From: Teredinibacter franksiae
GTDB lineage: Bacteria; Pseudomonadota; Gammaproteobacteria; Pseudomonadales; Cellvibrionaceae
Direction: 5' to 3'
Assembly: GCF_014218805.1 (NCBI RefSeq)
Contig: NZ_JACJUV010000001.1
Coordinates: 62,001 to 126,000, forward strand
Length of the DNA: 64,000 nt
Below are positions 16,673-24,172 of the stretch, in pieces. The notes under the pieces are model-generated. The model saw nothing but the letters and a program-made list of their open reading frames with translations, was not told the DNA's origin and ran no database searches. Position numbers and translations under genes: made by a program. Numbering within the stretch: position 1 is the first letter of the stretch; each line of letters starts with the position of its first letter.

Positions 16673-17076
16673 ATGCTAGGTTTCCACTCAACATACCAGC
16701 AAGAAGCCCAACCAGGTTTTTGGGGGACAACAAATTGTGCTTGCTTGATACAATGGTCTTTTTCGTTGATTGATTTCTCAATACTTGTGATTTTATCAAT
16801 TTCTCTATTTCGTTCTTGATCTTTAGGTAATGCTGGATGCGTACTAGCTTCAACTTCTCCTTTCTCAAAAGCTTCATTCCAGCGAAGCCAAATTGCCCAC
16901 TGCTCCTGAGCCAACAAGAAAGTTCCGTTGGTGATTGGGGAAAGCCGATAATTTTTCGAGTACTCATCGTTTCTCTCATCAAAGATACACTCATAATAAT
17001 GAGGCTCACCATTTAGATCGGCGACGCCACAAACCGGTCCATCGTAGTATTCATCAATGGTATATATTTGATCCAT
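16666..17076 (-). CDS. Cassette-encoded soluble protein
   Basis: 136 aa from ATG 17076 (MDQIYTIDEYYDGPVCG); the longer frame would read through attC 21. Features: 'GVADLNGEPHYYECIFD' then 'YRLSPIT...FLLAQEQWAIWLRWNEAF', followed by a charged linker and 'PGWASCWYVEWKP'. Rich in Trp and Tyr, no membrane segment. I have the impression of a family common in integrons and phages (the DEYYDGP...LAxEQW pattern), but cannot name it. Confidence 0.62.
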   Translation of the reverse strand: MDQIYTIDEYYDGPVCGVADLNGEPHYYECIFDERNDEYSKNYRLSPITNGTFLLAQEQWAIWLRWNEAFEKGEVEASTHPALPKDQERNREIDKITSIEKSINEKDHCIKQAQFVVPQKPGWASCWYVEWKPSIT

Positions 17077-17086
17077 GTTCACTTCA

Positions 17087-17197
17087 CATAACGCTGCTAT
17101 AAGCAGCCGTAATGGAGGTGATTGTTTTGTGCTAGCGTTAGCGGCCAGCACAAAATCAAACACCGGAATGGAGGTCTGCTTGATAGCCTGGTTATAC
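17087..17197 (-). other. attC site 21
   Basis: Left core CATAACGC, right core GTTATAC; inner arms TGTTTTGTGCT / AGCACAAAATCA around AGCGTTAGCGG. Confidence 0.87.
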
Positions 17198-17521
17198 GTT
17201 TTCTACTTTTTCAAATATTCCAAAATAATATGCACCAATACACCCAAGTAAAAACAGTACCCAGCCAGCGGTTTCGGCATCCAACTCTTTCAGCACGTTA
17301 AAACCCGTGAATGAATCTATCATGAACGACATAAATGCAGGCAAAGCTAGAACCATAAACCACATCGATTTACCGCCAGGCTTCACTGCACCCGCACAGT
17401 ATGGACAAACCCGCACACTTCTAGAAAACTCATACCACTGCGGCTTCTTCTTAACTGGCCTTCGACCGAGTTGGTTTAATGTAGTTTTCTCGCCACACCA
17501 AGGGCATATTTTTTTTAGCAC
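17192..17521 (-). CDS. Zinc-ribbon membrane protein (cassette)
   Basis: 109 aa from a GTG at 17521 with a strong AAGGAGGG upstream. N-terminal cytoplasmic zinc ribbon: CPWCGEKTTL (Cys 6, 9) and VCPYCAGAV (about 40-43), four Cys in two CxxC knuckles. Two membrane helices follow (about 53-72 and 85-103). The family is unnamed, but this ribbon-plus-two-TM layout is common in small inner-membrane proteins. The stop is within attC 21. Confidence 0.72.
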   Translation of the reverse strand: MLKKICPWCGEKTTLNQLGRRPVKKKPQWYEFSRSVRVCPYCAGAVKPGGKSMWFMVLALPAFMSFMIDSFTGFNVLKELDAETAGWVLFLLGCIGAYYFGIFEKVENV

Positions 17522-17535
17522 TGAACCCTCCTTGA

Positions 17536-17650
17536 CGTATAACGCCGCTAGAACCTGCACTGCGTGCGTAGCGGATTTTTGGTGTATTGTGGCGCAGCCA
17601 CACCAAAAAGAAGCGTAGCATGCAGTGTCAGGTTACTAGCTTGGTTATAC
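17536..17650 (-). other. attC site 22
   Basis: Left core CGTATAACGCC, right core GTTATAC; inner arms TTTTTGGTGT / ACACCAAAAA with a TGGCGCAGCCA loop. Confidence 0.88.
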
Positions 17651-18031
17651 GTTGACTTTATACTTGAGATCATTAGCCTCATCACCTGTAATGCCTCGAA
17701 AACCCCACTGATGCGGAGCCTGCTCCTTTATTGTGATTTCTAAGTCAACTGGAGATATTGACAGATGTCGCTCCACTTCTTTGAAAAGCGATTTAATTAG
17801 AGCCTTTTGGGTCTCTACTTTTCTACCAGACATCATATTTACCTCAATGACAGTGTAAGCGTCACTTCGGCCCCCTGGAAAATAAAAATCATCTTTCGAC
17901 ATGGGGATAAAACGATGAGCACGCTTGTCTTCTGGTAAGCCAAGTGTCGATTGCATGCAGCCATGAATAATATCAGACAGCCGACTTTTAATTGGATTTA
18001 GCTTTTCTCTTATTCCATATACTACGATCAT
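17645..18031 (-). CDS. Tautomerase-like cassette protein
   Basis: 128 aa from ATG 18031. Tautomerase_2-like fold: 'IVVYGIREKLNPIKSRLSDIIHGCMQSTLGLPEDKRAHRF', 'YTVIEVNMMSGRKVETQKALIKSLFKEVERHLSISPVDLEITIKEQAPHQWGFRGITGDEANDL'. Family members usually have Pro directly after the initiator Met as catalytic base; here it is Ile, so catalysis by the canonical mechanism is doubtful. The MMSGRK.ETK..LI and WGF.G..GDE motifs match the family well. Confidence 0.82.
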   Translation of the reverse strand: MIVVYGIREKLNPIKSRLSDIIHGCMQSTLGLPEDKRAHRFIPMSKDDFYFPGGRSDAYTVIEVNMMSGRKVETQKALIKSLFKEVERHLSISPVDLEITIKEQAPHQWGFRGITGDEANDLKYKVNV

Positions 18032-18047
18032 ACTGAGTCCATGTTTA

Positions 18048-18168
18048 CGTATAACGCTAAGGTAGCCTGCGTTGCATATGGAGCTGCTTTTTGTGCAAGA
18101 ATGTAGCGAAGCGGAATGCACAAAAAAGCGGCGGAGTATGCAGCGTCAGGGTGACCGACTGGTTATGC
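18048..18168 (-). other. attC site 23
   Basis: Left core CGTATAACGC, right core GTTATGC; inner arms CTTTTTGTGC / GCACAAAAAAG. Same subfamily as sites 3 and 18. Confidence 0.88.
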
Positions 18169-18446
18169 GACGGCAGTAAGTACCACAACAAAACCACGTT
18201 TTTAATTTAGTTTGCCGATGGCAGCAGGAAAGAACACACCACCCCACCAACAAACCCCATATTATGAAAGTGGTGGCTAAATGCGAAGTGCTATTTACCA
18301 CCACCTATAAAACTACTATTTGGCACCAGGAAAGAAACTGGTGAGATACAAAAAACCGACTTACTTTAACGCCGAGAGACCCGCTACAACGTGCCGTAAA
18401 TCAAGCACATGACTCGTTTTATTTATTTTCGAACCGCGCTCATAAC
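18162..18446 (-). repeat. ORF-less cassette family, copy 3
   Basis: Third full copy, separated from copies 1-2 by four coding cassettes. Hairpins at 18270-18304 and 18324-18343 are conserved. Its first 20 bp next to the attC differ from copies 1-2. Confidence 0.75.
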
Positions 18447-18540
18447 GTTTGGCTCTGCCGCATTTTCTCCGTGGCTTCTTTTGTGCCTTAGCACAAAAGA
18501 AGCCACGGAGAAAATGTCGGCAGCAGACGCTGGTTATGTA
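18441..18540 (-). other. attC site 24 (near-perfect hairpin)
   Basis: Left core CATAACG, right core GTTATGT. The arms 18461-18486 and 18491-18516 are exactly complementary over 26 bp with a 4-nt loop; one unpaired T follows. It is shorter (100 bp) and much more palindromic than the rest. Confidence 0.85.
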
Positions 18541-18980
18541 TTTTTGGTTTGAACATTGTATATCCGCTCTCTACCAGACATAGCCACAACAACACAAATT
18601 ATAAATAGTACAGGACTTAACCATACCCATGAACCCATTTTTGGAATTATGCCGCCAAGAAGCGCACAAAAAACCAGCAGCAAGACCAAGCTAATCACTT
18701 TGTTTTTTTCACCAAGCTCAGCCTTAGTGAATTGAGAAAATAGCAATTTATCCGATTGATATAAATTGCAGGTTAACTTACCGGTAAAAATATTGTTTAC
18801 TTGTAGCTCAGCCATATAATTGCAACTGTCGACCTCTATGTGATGTCTATTTCTAATAACCAACGCATTAGATTCGGATATCAGATTACCATCGAGTTTG
18901 ACCGTTTCTTTACCAAAATGACTACACTCGATAGTCAGTAATTTGCTTCCTATTTCGAATTCAAATTTCGGATTAGCCAC
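18534..18980 (-). CDS. Cassette-encoded membrane protein
   Basis: 148 aa. A soluble, beta-rich N-terminal domain (about 1-90, 'KFEFEIGSKLLTIECSHFGKETVKLDGNLIS') is followed by two membrane helices (about 95-113 and 117-135). Layout resembles proteins with a small beta-sandwich domain attached to a two-helix hairpin; no named family. Stop within attC 24. Confidence 0.65.
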   Translation of the reverse strand: MANPKFEFEIGSKLLTIECSHFGKETVKLDGNLISESNALVIRNRHHIEVDSCNYMAELQVNNIFTGKLTCNLYQSDKLLFSQFTKAELGEKNKVISLVLLLVFCALLGGIIPKMGSWVWLSPVLFIICVVVAMSGRERIYNVQTKNT

Positions 18981-19013
18981 TATATTTACTCATATTTCTG
19001 GGTAACTTGGGTA

Positions 19014-19129
19014 CATAACGCCTAGCTCACCGGCCCATTTTACGGAGAGCGTTTTGTGTAAAATGGAGCGCAGCGACTACACAAAACGAGCGTAGCAAAA
19101 TGGGTCCGCGTGCAGCTATTTGTTAAGTA
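19014..19129 (-). other. attC site 25
   Basis: Left core CATAACGCC, right core GTTAAGT; inner arms CGTTTTGTGTA / TACACAAAACG with a GGAGCGCAGCGAC loop. Confidence 0.87.
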
Positions 19130-19617
19130 CTGAACTGAATATTTTCTAGCTGACACCGTAAATTAAAGAAATATACGACCATTTCATGATCACTGGAAAC
19201 ATCTAGCGATTTAAGTCTTCGCTTACCAACTCTAGAGTCCAACATCGCGAGGGACTTAATAAGCGGCACATCCGACACTAAACTTAAATCTATTGAATAT
19301 GAGCAGTAATCTTGTAGGTGATTGTAATAGCCCCACTGGCTATAAGTGCCTTCTTTATCTAGTTCAGCAATACCCTTAATTTGAGCATCGCATATATTTT
19401 CTGCTCCAGCATCGAGTTGCTTTAAAATTTTCTCATGCTCTTTGGAGTAATAACTCAAAGTGCACATATTCCACACTTCTTTTCCATCAACAGTAATATA
19501 GCCGCGACCATCATTGTCGTGAGTTCCATTATAGCTTGCGGCTCGAAGCTCAACTCTTCCTTTTACCTTCTCAGAAAAGAACGATTCGACATTTTTCTTT
19601 AACTTAGTCCATTTCAT
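19123..19617 (-). CDS. SF0329-like cassette protein
   Basis: 164 aa from ATG 19617 (MKWTKLKKNVESFF). The start 'MKWTKLKK.VE..F...VKGRVELR...Y....D..GRGYITVDGKEVWNMCT' resembles proteins annotated as the SF0329 family, seen in integrons and many Gram-negative genomes; function unknown. Soluble. The C-terminal part 'LAMLDSRVGKRRLKSLDVSSDHEMVVYFFNLRCQ' ends the domain. The longer frame to 19698 would include attC sequence and is rejected. Confidence 0.72.
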   Translation of the reverse strand: MKWTKLKKNVESFFSEKVKGRVELRAASYNGTHDNDGRGYITVDGKEVWNMCTLSYYSKEHEKILKQLDAGAENICDAQIKGIAELDKEGTYSQWGYYNHLQDYCSYSIDLSLVSDVPLIKSLAMLDSRVGKRRLKSLDVSSDHEMVVYFFNLRCQLENIQFST

Positions 19618-19628
19618 AGTATGGGGGT

Positions 19629-19742
19629 ACTTAACGCCTGTGTATGAGGCATTTTTTATGTAGTGTAGTTTTGGGGTAAAGTGGCGTAGCCACCCCAAAA
19701 CGAAGCGAAGTAAAAAATGTCCTTATGACACTTTTGTTAGGA
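19629..19742 (-). other. attC site 26
   Basis: Left core ACTTAACGCC, right core GTTAGGA; inner arms GTTTTGGGGT / ACCCCAAAAC with a TGGCGTAGCCA loop. The right-most attC of the array. Confidence 0.87.
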
Positions 19743-20855
19743 TTTTTTAAAATCTCTTCGTAACATTTTTGAAGCAGTTGAGGCAGCAATATTATTTTTC
19801 TCACTGTATGTATTTTTAAATTCACTAGCATCTTTACGATATTTAGAAAGCATACTACTTAAGCTAGACAAACGTTCGGTATTTAGCACTAACCTGAGCG
19901 CAGTACCTTTAAATGGCGTATTTAGATTGCGCTTCTTGTTTTCTGACAAATACAAACCAGTCTCTCCACTTGCTATAAAAAAGCTACCTCCTTCTCTACA
20001 CAAACGGCTAGTCATATACAACCCAAAACCAGAATTAGCCCATACGTCATTTTTATCCCTTCGCACTCCCTTAAACGCTTTACCTGATATACCGGGCATC
20101 AATGCACAATTAAGCGCCTCGTGATCGCTTTCAATTTTTAGGTGCGGGTTAGAGGATAACCCCTCGCGAACTCCGATTCCACGATCCAATAATGCAAGTT
20201 CAACTTTTCCATAAGATGGCCAATATTGAGCACAAAAACCAAACTGCGAAGCTTCACTATGTTCTACAACATTTCGGATAACTTCACGGATAGAATAGGT
20301 TAGCGTATCAAATAAATCTCCGCTGTCCGACTGTGTTAGTATTCCGGACATTTTTTCAGCTTCACGTTCAATAAATTCTCCTACAGCCTCGTAATTCTCT
20401 GCAGCTTTTTCTCTTAGTCTATCTGCGCTCCATATATTTATCGGCAAGTATCTTGCACTGCCCGAGGCCTCCCCCGGGTCTTTACCAAAGTCACAGCCGA
20501 AAGCCTTAAAAAATCCCATATGTGCAGCATATGTTTTACTTTGGTGATTCATAACTAAAAATTTACATTCAGAGTACCTTTCTCTACACCGCTGAATTTC
20601 ACTACTCAGGAAAAGTAGAGAGTATGGCTCTATTCTCCCAACATGCTGAAAATCTAGAACATACTCTAAGGCTTTAGGTAGACTATGAAGGTCGTTAGCA
20701 AATTGAATAGTTGATTCTAATGTCATCCGCCTTGGTAATGGAACAACGTAACTTTCCAATATGGTTTCCTTTGACTGAAATCCACGATTCTTGGCAATAT
20801 CTTTCATTGCCTGCTTGAATCGTTTCATTTTTAATTTTTTTCCTACTCTTCCCAT
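19737..20855 (-). CDS. STAS-like / GHKL ATPase domain protein (first cassette)
   Basis: 372 aa. The N-terminal half (about 40-150) resembles a STAS-type fold (AL.YVLDFQHVGRIEPYSLLFLSSEI). The C-terminal half is a GHKL/HATPase domain: N-box 'IREVIRNVVEHSEA', G1 'LLDRGIGV', G2 'SGFGLYMTSRLC', and 'KGTALRL'. There is no histidine phospho-acceptor or membrane segment. Similar STAS-ATPase proteins occur as single genes or with a small STAS partner and resemble anti-sigma-factor kinases. It is preceded by AGGCGAGC before the ATG. As the cassette nearest the expected attI end it is best placed for expression. Role inferred only. Confidence 0.78.
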   Translation of the reverse strand: MGRVGKKLKMKRFKQAMKDIAKNRGFQSKETILESYVVPLPRRMTLESTIQFANDLHSLPKALEYVLDFQHVGRIEPYSLLFLSSEIQRCRERYSECKFLVMNHQSKTYAAHMGFFKAFGCDFGKDPGEASGSARYLPINIWSADRLREKAAENYEAVGEFIEREAEKMSGILTQSDSGDLFDTLTYSIREVIRNVVEHSEASQFGFCAQYWPSYGKVELALLDRGIGVREGLSSNPHLKIESDHEALNCALMPGISGKAFKGVRRDKNDVWANSGFGLYMTSRLCREGGSFFIASGETGLYLSENKKRNLNTPFKGTALRLVLNTERLSSLSSMLSKYRKDASEFKNTYSEKNNIAASTASKMLRRDFKKS

Positions 20856-20891
20856 GCTCGCCTATTGGTTCATGTTTGATGGAATCCTAAC

Positions 20892-21934
20892 ATTTGTATA
20901 TCGCGCCCCAGGCGTCATATTTCGGGGCGCGCATATTTTTTATTTGGAAACCCGAAAACTACGCTGAAACCCCCGCCACGTCAAGCTTTCCGCCAAGTGG
21001 CGCCTAAATCCCAAAAGGACAAATGGTCCCAATGGCCTCATATCACCGAATTCCCTCAACCCACGTAACTCTTTGAATTTATTAAACAAACAGGCTATTT
21101 TTACAACAGCCCCAGATATATGAGGAAAAAATCGACTATTTTTTTAGGGTTCTCGACTAGTACCGTTATTTAAAGGTTACGCTCCCATTAACTATTGGTT
21201 ATTTTCACGCCAAACCTAATGCAAATAGTGTTAGGTCGCATTTCCATGAAAATCCAAATGCTCGCCGTCTAACACATCTCCCTTTTTAAGTAATATCCAG
21301 GTGGCATCGGGAAGCGCCGATCATTAGGGGCCACTTAGGCAGAATCTATCGAACCCTCTCCATTCCGCATCTATTCCCAATAGTTTACTGACACAGGTCG
21401 TATTTGCCGATTTTCAGTTTACAAACACAGCTCGTCTCTGAATCGGCACAAAGAAAGGCGCTGTTAATTTTCCCGCTTCACCGATATACCCGACCTAATA
21501 GCAATTACAACATGGAGCAGTAAGTCGTCCATTACGAGAATATCGTTTTGTTCTTCTGGGTAATGATGCATATCAACGACAGCACATCGAACGACTTACA
21601 TTTCCAATATCTACTTAACATGTTATTTTATGTGCCGAAATTTACTTTCTTTACTTTGCAACGACTTTTAACCTTATAATATTTCACTCAACCGAAATGG
21701 TACGGCAATAAGATCGGTTTTTTCTGTTCTCCGGTACGCCACGAATAAGGACATTCGAATATTGGTACTTCAGTAATTCTTTTCTTTTCAGCTTTATGTT
21801 CGCCCTTTAAAAGGTGTGGGGCACTCCGCTGCCGTCGTACAAAATATTTTTTCTGTTCGCCAACTAACAAGTGAACGCGTTATGGCGTGTTTCTCTTGTT
21901 ACTATTTAAATGTTAATATTTATAGGGATTAGAT
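20892..21934. other. 1-kb gene-free stretch right of the array
   Basis: A TCCTAAC box at 20885-20891 may be the last cassette boundary. No reading frame resembling an integron integrase is seen on either strand, and no attI is recognisable. Besides the hairpin at 20902-20931 there is a weaker inverted repeat near 21404-21448 (TGCCGATT / AATCGGCA). The 3' part (about 21,850-21,930) presumably holds the promoter of the CBM2 gene. Confidence 0.6.
20902..20931 (+). terminator. Hairpin with T-rich tail
   Basis: CGCGCCCC pairs perfectly with GGGGCGCG across a 14-nt loop, followed on the plus strand by CATATTTTTTATTT. It looks like an intrinsic terminator, but no plus-strand gene precedes it; it could also mark the array boundary. 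Confidence 0.5.
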
Positions 21935-22864
21935 ATGTTTTTAACAAAAAGGTTACGTTCTGTATTTATTTTTATGTCTGTTTTTCTTGCGAGCCTAGCT
22001 TCTTCAGCGGCCTTCGCACAATCTACAGCGGTAACTCTGCAACTGGAAATCACATGGGAAGAGACTACCGGCTCAGACACGGAAGTGGCTCAAGCCCTTA
22101 ATTCTGCAACTGACACATGGACAATAACCGCAGAACTCGGTGATTTTGATCTAACTCAGCCCGGCCCCTATCAAGATGGCCTCTACGAAAAAAACCTGCA
22201 CCCAGTGCATTTTAATGTCGTATCCACAACGTCGGTCCCAGAAGGTTTGGAGCCTGCAACGGGACATATCGGTATTGGCTCAGCCGATTACGTTTTCAAT
22301 GGTAGAAATGACGGCACAAGCCCGGTACAACTCACCGACAGAACACTTGGAACGGCTAGTTTTCAACCTGGTTACACTTGGTTTTTTGAGCGCACCCTCT
22401 ATTTACCCCTAGGCAACGACACCGACGATTCAATTATTGCGCTGCTCTCAACTATAGGCACACAATTTGACGTTGAAGAATACTTCCTTAAAGATCGTGT
22501 AGCCTCGGCGTCTCGCGTGGGAATAGCCACGGTCATGGCCGTAGATGTGCCACCTGCGGTTTGCGATATCGTTGTTCACTCTCAGTGGCAAGACGGCTAT
22601 GCAGCAGACGTGCGTATTCGCAATATGTCTCAGGACGTTATCGAAGGTTGGAATTTAGATTTAACATTACCCGGCTCTGCGACCATTACCAACTCCTGGA
22701 ACGCAACCCTTTCCGGCGCGGGCCCATTCTTTAGCGCATCTAACCTTGACTGGAATGGAAATATTCAGCCTGGCCAAGAAGTAACTTTTGGTATTATGGG
22801 CCCCATTACAACGGTTGCCCACGCTATTTCTGACACACAAATATCAAGCGCTATTTGCCAGTAA
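21935..22864 (+). CDS. Exported protein with C-terminal CBM2 (cellulose-binding) module
   Basis: 309 aa. Signal peptide of about 29 residues (ending AAFA-QS). A domain of unknown type spans 30-205 (beta-rich, 'ALNSATDTWTITAELGDFD', 'GYTWFFERTLYLPLG'). Residues 210-308 are a family 2 carbohydrate-binding module: Cys 210 and Cys 308 at the two ends, 'CDIVVHSQWQDGYAADVRIRN', 'VIEGWNLDLTLPG', 'ITNSWNATLSG', 'LDWNGNIQPGQEVTFG', with Trp at about 218, 239, 255 and 273. No glycoside hydrolase domain is attached, so it may be a non-catalytic cellulose- or chitin-binding accessory protein. SD-like TAGGGATT precedes the ATG; a hairpin terminator follows. Confidence 0.85.
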   Translation: MFLTKRLRSVFIFMSVFLASLASSAAFAQSTAVTLQLEITWEETTGSDTEVAQALNSATDTWTITAELGDFDLTQPGPYQDGLYEKNLHPVHFNVVSTTSVPEGLEPATGHIGIGSADYVFNGRNDGTSPVQLTDRTLGTASFQPGYTWFFERTLYLPLGNDTDDSIIALLSTIGTQFDVEEYFLKDRVASASRVGIATVMAVDVPPAVCDIVVHSQWQDGYAADVRIRNMSQDVIEGWNLDLTLPGSATITNSWNATLSGAGPFFSASNLDWNGNIQPGQEVTFGIMGPITTVAHAISDTQISSAICQ

Positions 22865-23360
22865 TTACTTTTATACTTTGAAATAAAACCGACGCACTGA
22901 AGTGCGTCGGCTCTTTACTCGCCACTTAAATTAGTCAATTACACCTACACGGCTAGCTAAGAGCAGAATGAAAGCTACTACTCTGCTCGAAACAGACTCT
23001 CAGATATAGGGCTCTACGTTATTCATCAGATGTCGTCAATATAATGGCTGGCCTGCCCTCGAGAGCAACCCTTTAAATTTTATCTTTACCTGCAGGCTTC
23101 GGTTTAGACGACTAACAGCAAACGCACCCTAGCGCCTGATAATCAAAGATAGCATTGGTTTATGGGCTACATATTACGGTAGCAGCGTTGACCTTGTGGA
23201 GACTCGGCACATAGTGCTTAGCTTTCTTTACCTTCGATATACTCAATGGCCATTTCTATTTCATTACCGCTTCGTGAACGGGCAATTAGCGCGCGCAACT
23301 CTATTTCAAGTAACCAAAAAATTCAGTTGTTGTGCGTATTCGAATTAAATTTTTGGCAAA
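22865..23360. other. Intergenic stretch after the CBM2 gene
   Basis: No gene is supported. A 90-codon plus-strand frame at 23246-23518 runs across the terminator and into the antisense of the barrel gene and is rejected. Confidence 0.6.
22889..22910 (+). terminator. Terminator of the CBM2 gene
   Basis: Perfect 10-bp stem CCGACGCACT / AGTGCGTCGG with a GA loop, 25 bp after the stop; the tail CTCTTTA is only moderately T-rich. Confidence 0.75.
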
Positions 23361-23388
23361 AAAAACGCCTCTATATAGAGGCGTTTTT
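23361..23388 (-). terminator. Bidirectional-type terminator
   Basis: AAAAACGCCTCTA pairs with TAGAGGCGTTTTT, flanked by A-run and T-run; located 35 bp after the stop of the outer-membrane protein gene on the minus strand. Confidence 0.88.
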
Positions 23389-23422
23389 ACAATGGTACTT
23401 AGTACTTGGCTACACGAATCTA

Positions 23423-23980
23423 TTAAAAGGTAATAGAAGCGCCAACGGAAAACATATTGGTATCAATATCTTCAAAATCGAAATATTCATATTCGGCACG
23501 AACAGCGAAGGAATCTAGCTGAATTTTTGCGCCTATGCCGTAGGCCATGTCGGTGCCATCTAGGGCTCTATCCTGATCAAGCGTGTCAAAAGTAACATCA
23601 CTCTCCCAGGCAACCGTGCCTACCTTACCGAACAACCCAACGAGACCAAGGTTAATACCGGCAACACCGTATACATTCCAGGCTGAGGTTTCTACATCAA
23701 ACTCTTGATTGATTACGTTACTCGAAACAGAGCCAAAATCTATGTAGGACGCCTCTACTGCCAAGTCGACCAACGGAAACAAGCCAAAATTATAGCCTGC
23801 AAAGAACTTGTAGCCCATATCGGACTCATCGATCTCACCTTTTACCAGCTCGAAAGTCATCGACTGCTTAGCGGTACCAAGGGAACCCCCAACGTAGATG
23901 CCGCTATCGGAGCCGGCCTGCACCATGGAACTGAGCGGAGCTATGGCCAGTACGCAAAGCAAAGTTTTAAGATTTTTCAT
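23423..23980 (-). CDS. Outer-membrane beta-barrel protein
   Basis: 185 aa from ATG 23980, with GGGAG 9 nt upstream; the frame starting at 23995 is less likely. Signal peptide MKNLKTLLCVLAIAPLSSMVQA-GS. The mature chain has alternating aromatic strands typical of an eight-stranded OmpA-like/OMP_b-brl barrel: 'GIYVGGSLGTAKQ', 'GYKFFAGYNFGLFPLVDLAVEASYIDFG', 'WNVYGVAGINLG', 'DMAYGIGAKIQL', 'AVRAEYEYFDF', and a C-terminal strand ending in Phe (FSVGASITF), the signature recognised by the BAM complex. Function: surface barrel of unknown ligand. It ends at a strong terminator. Confidence 0.88.
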   Translation of the reverse strand: MKNLKTLLCVLAIAPLSSMVQAGSDSGIYVGGSLGTAKQSMTFELVKGEIDESDMGYKFFAGYNFGLFPLVDLAVEASYIDFGSVSSNVINQEFDVETSAWNVYGVAGINLGLVGLFGKVGTVAWESDVTFDTLDQDRALDGTDMAYGIGAKIQLDSFAVRAEYEYFDFEDIDTNMFSVGASITF

Positions 23981-24172
23981 TATAAGTACTCCCAATATCC
24001 CTGAACCAGCAATAGTACGCGGAGCACACCGGAAAAACTATCACAAAAACTATCACAGGCACTCATTTTAAGTCATTTGTACGCCAAACATGGCTATAAC
24101 GACTATGATCGCCGCCTAGTTTTCGAGCGTTGGCGCCAATATATGCCTCGGGGCATCAAATATCGCGCGGTG

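Larger units (their letters stand above)
2013..20891 (-). mobile_element. Integron gene-cassette array without integrase (CALIN-like)
   Basis: About 26 attC sites punctuate this stretch. Each has a left core reading (C)ATAACGCC or a close variant, a right core GTTATGC/GTTAGGC or a variant, and two imperfectly complementary inner arms (typically TTTTGTGC and GCACAAAA) around a loop often containing AGCGTAGCG. Every cassette gene lies on the minus strand with its stop codon in or beside the attC to its left, so in cassette orientation the attC follows each gene. The attI-proximal end should therefore be on the right, near 20.9 kb, but no tyrosine recombinase is found there or elsewhere in the window. 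It is either a stand-alone attC cluster or an array whose integrase lies outside or was lost. Confidence 0.9.

Noticed and set aside
15389..18446. Repeated units considered as a CRISPR or VNTR array
   Set aside because: Copies are about 280 bp, spaced by attC sites and other cassettes, with no spacer pattern.
20892..21934. Search for an integron integrase or remnant
   Set aside because: No frame on either strand shows tyrosine-recombinase boxes (HxxRH, RHSFATH-like segments).
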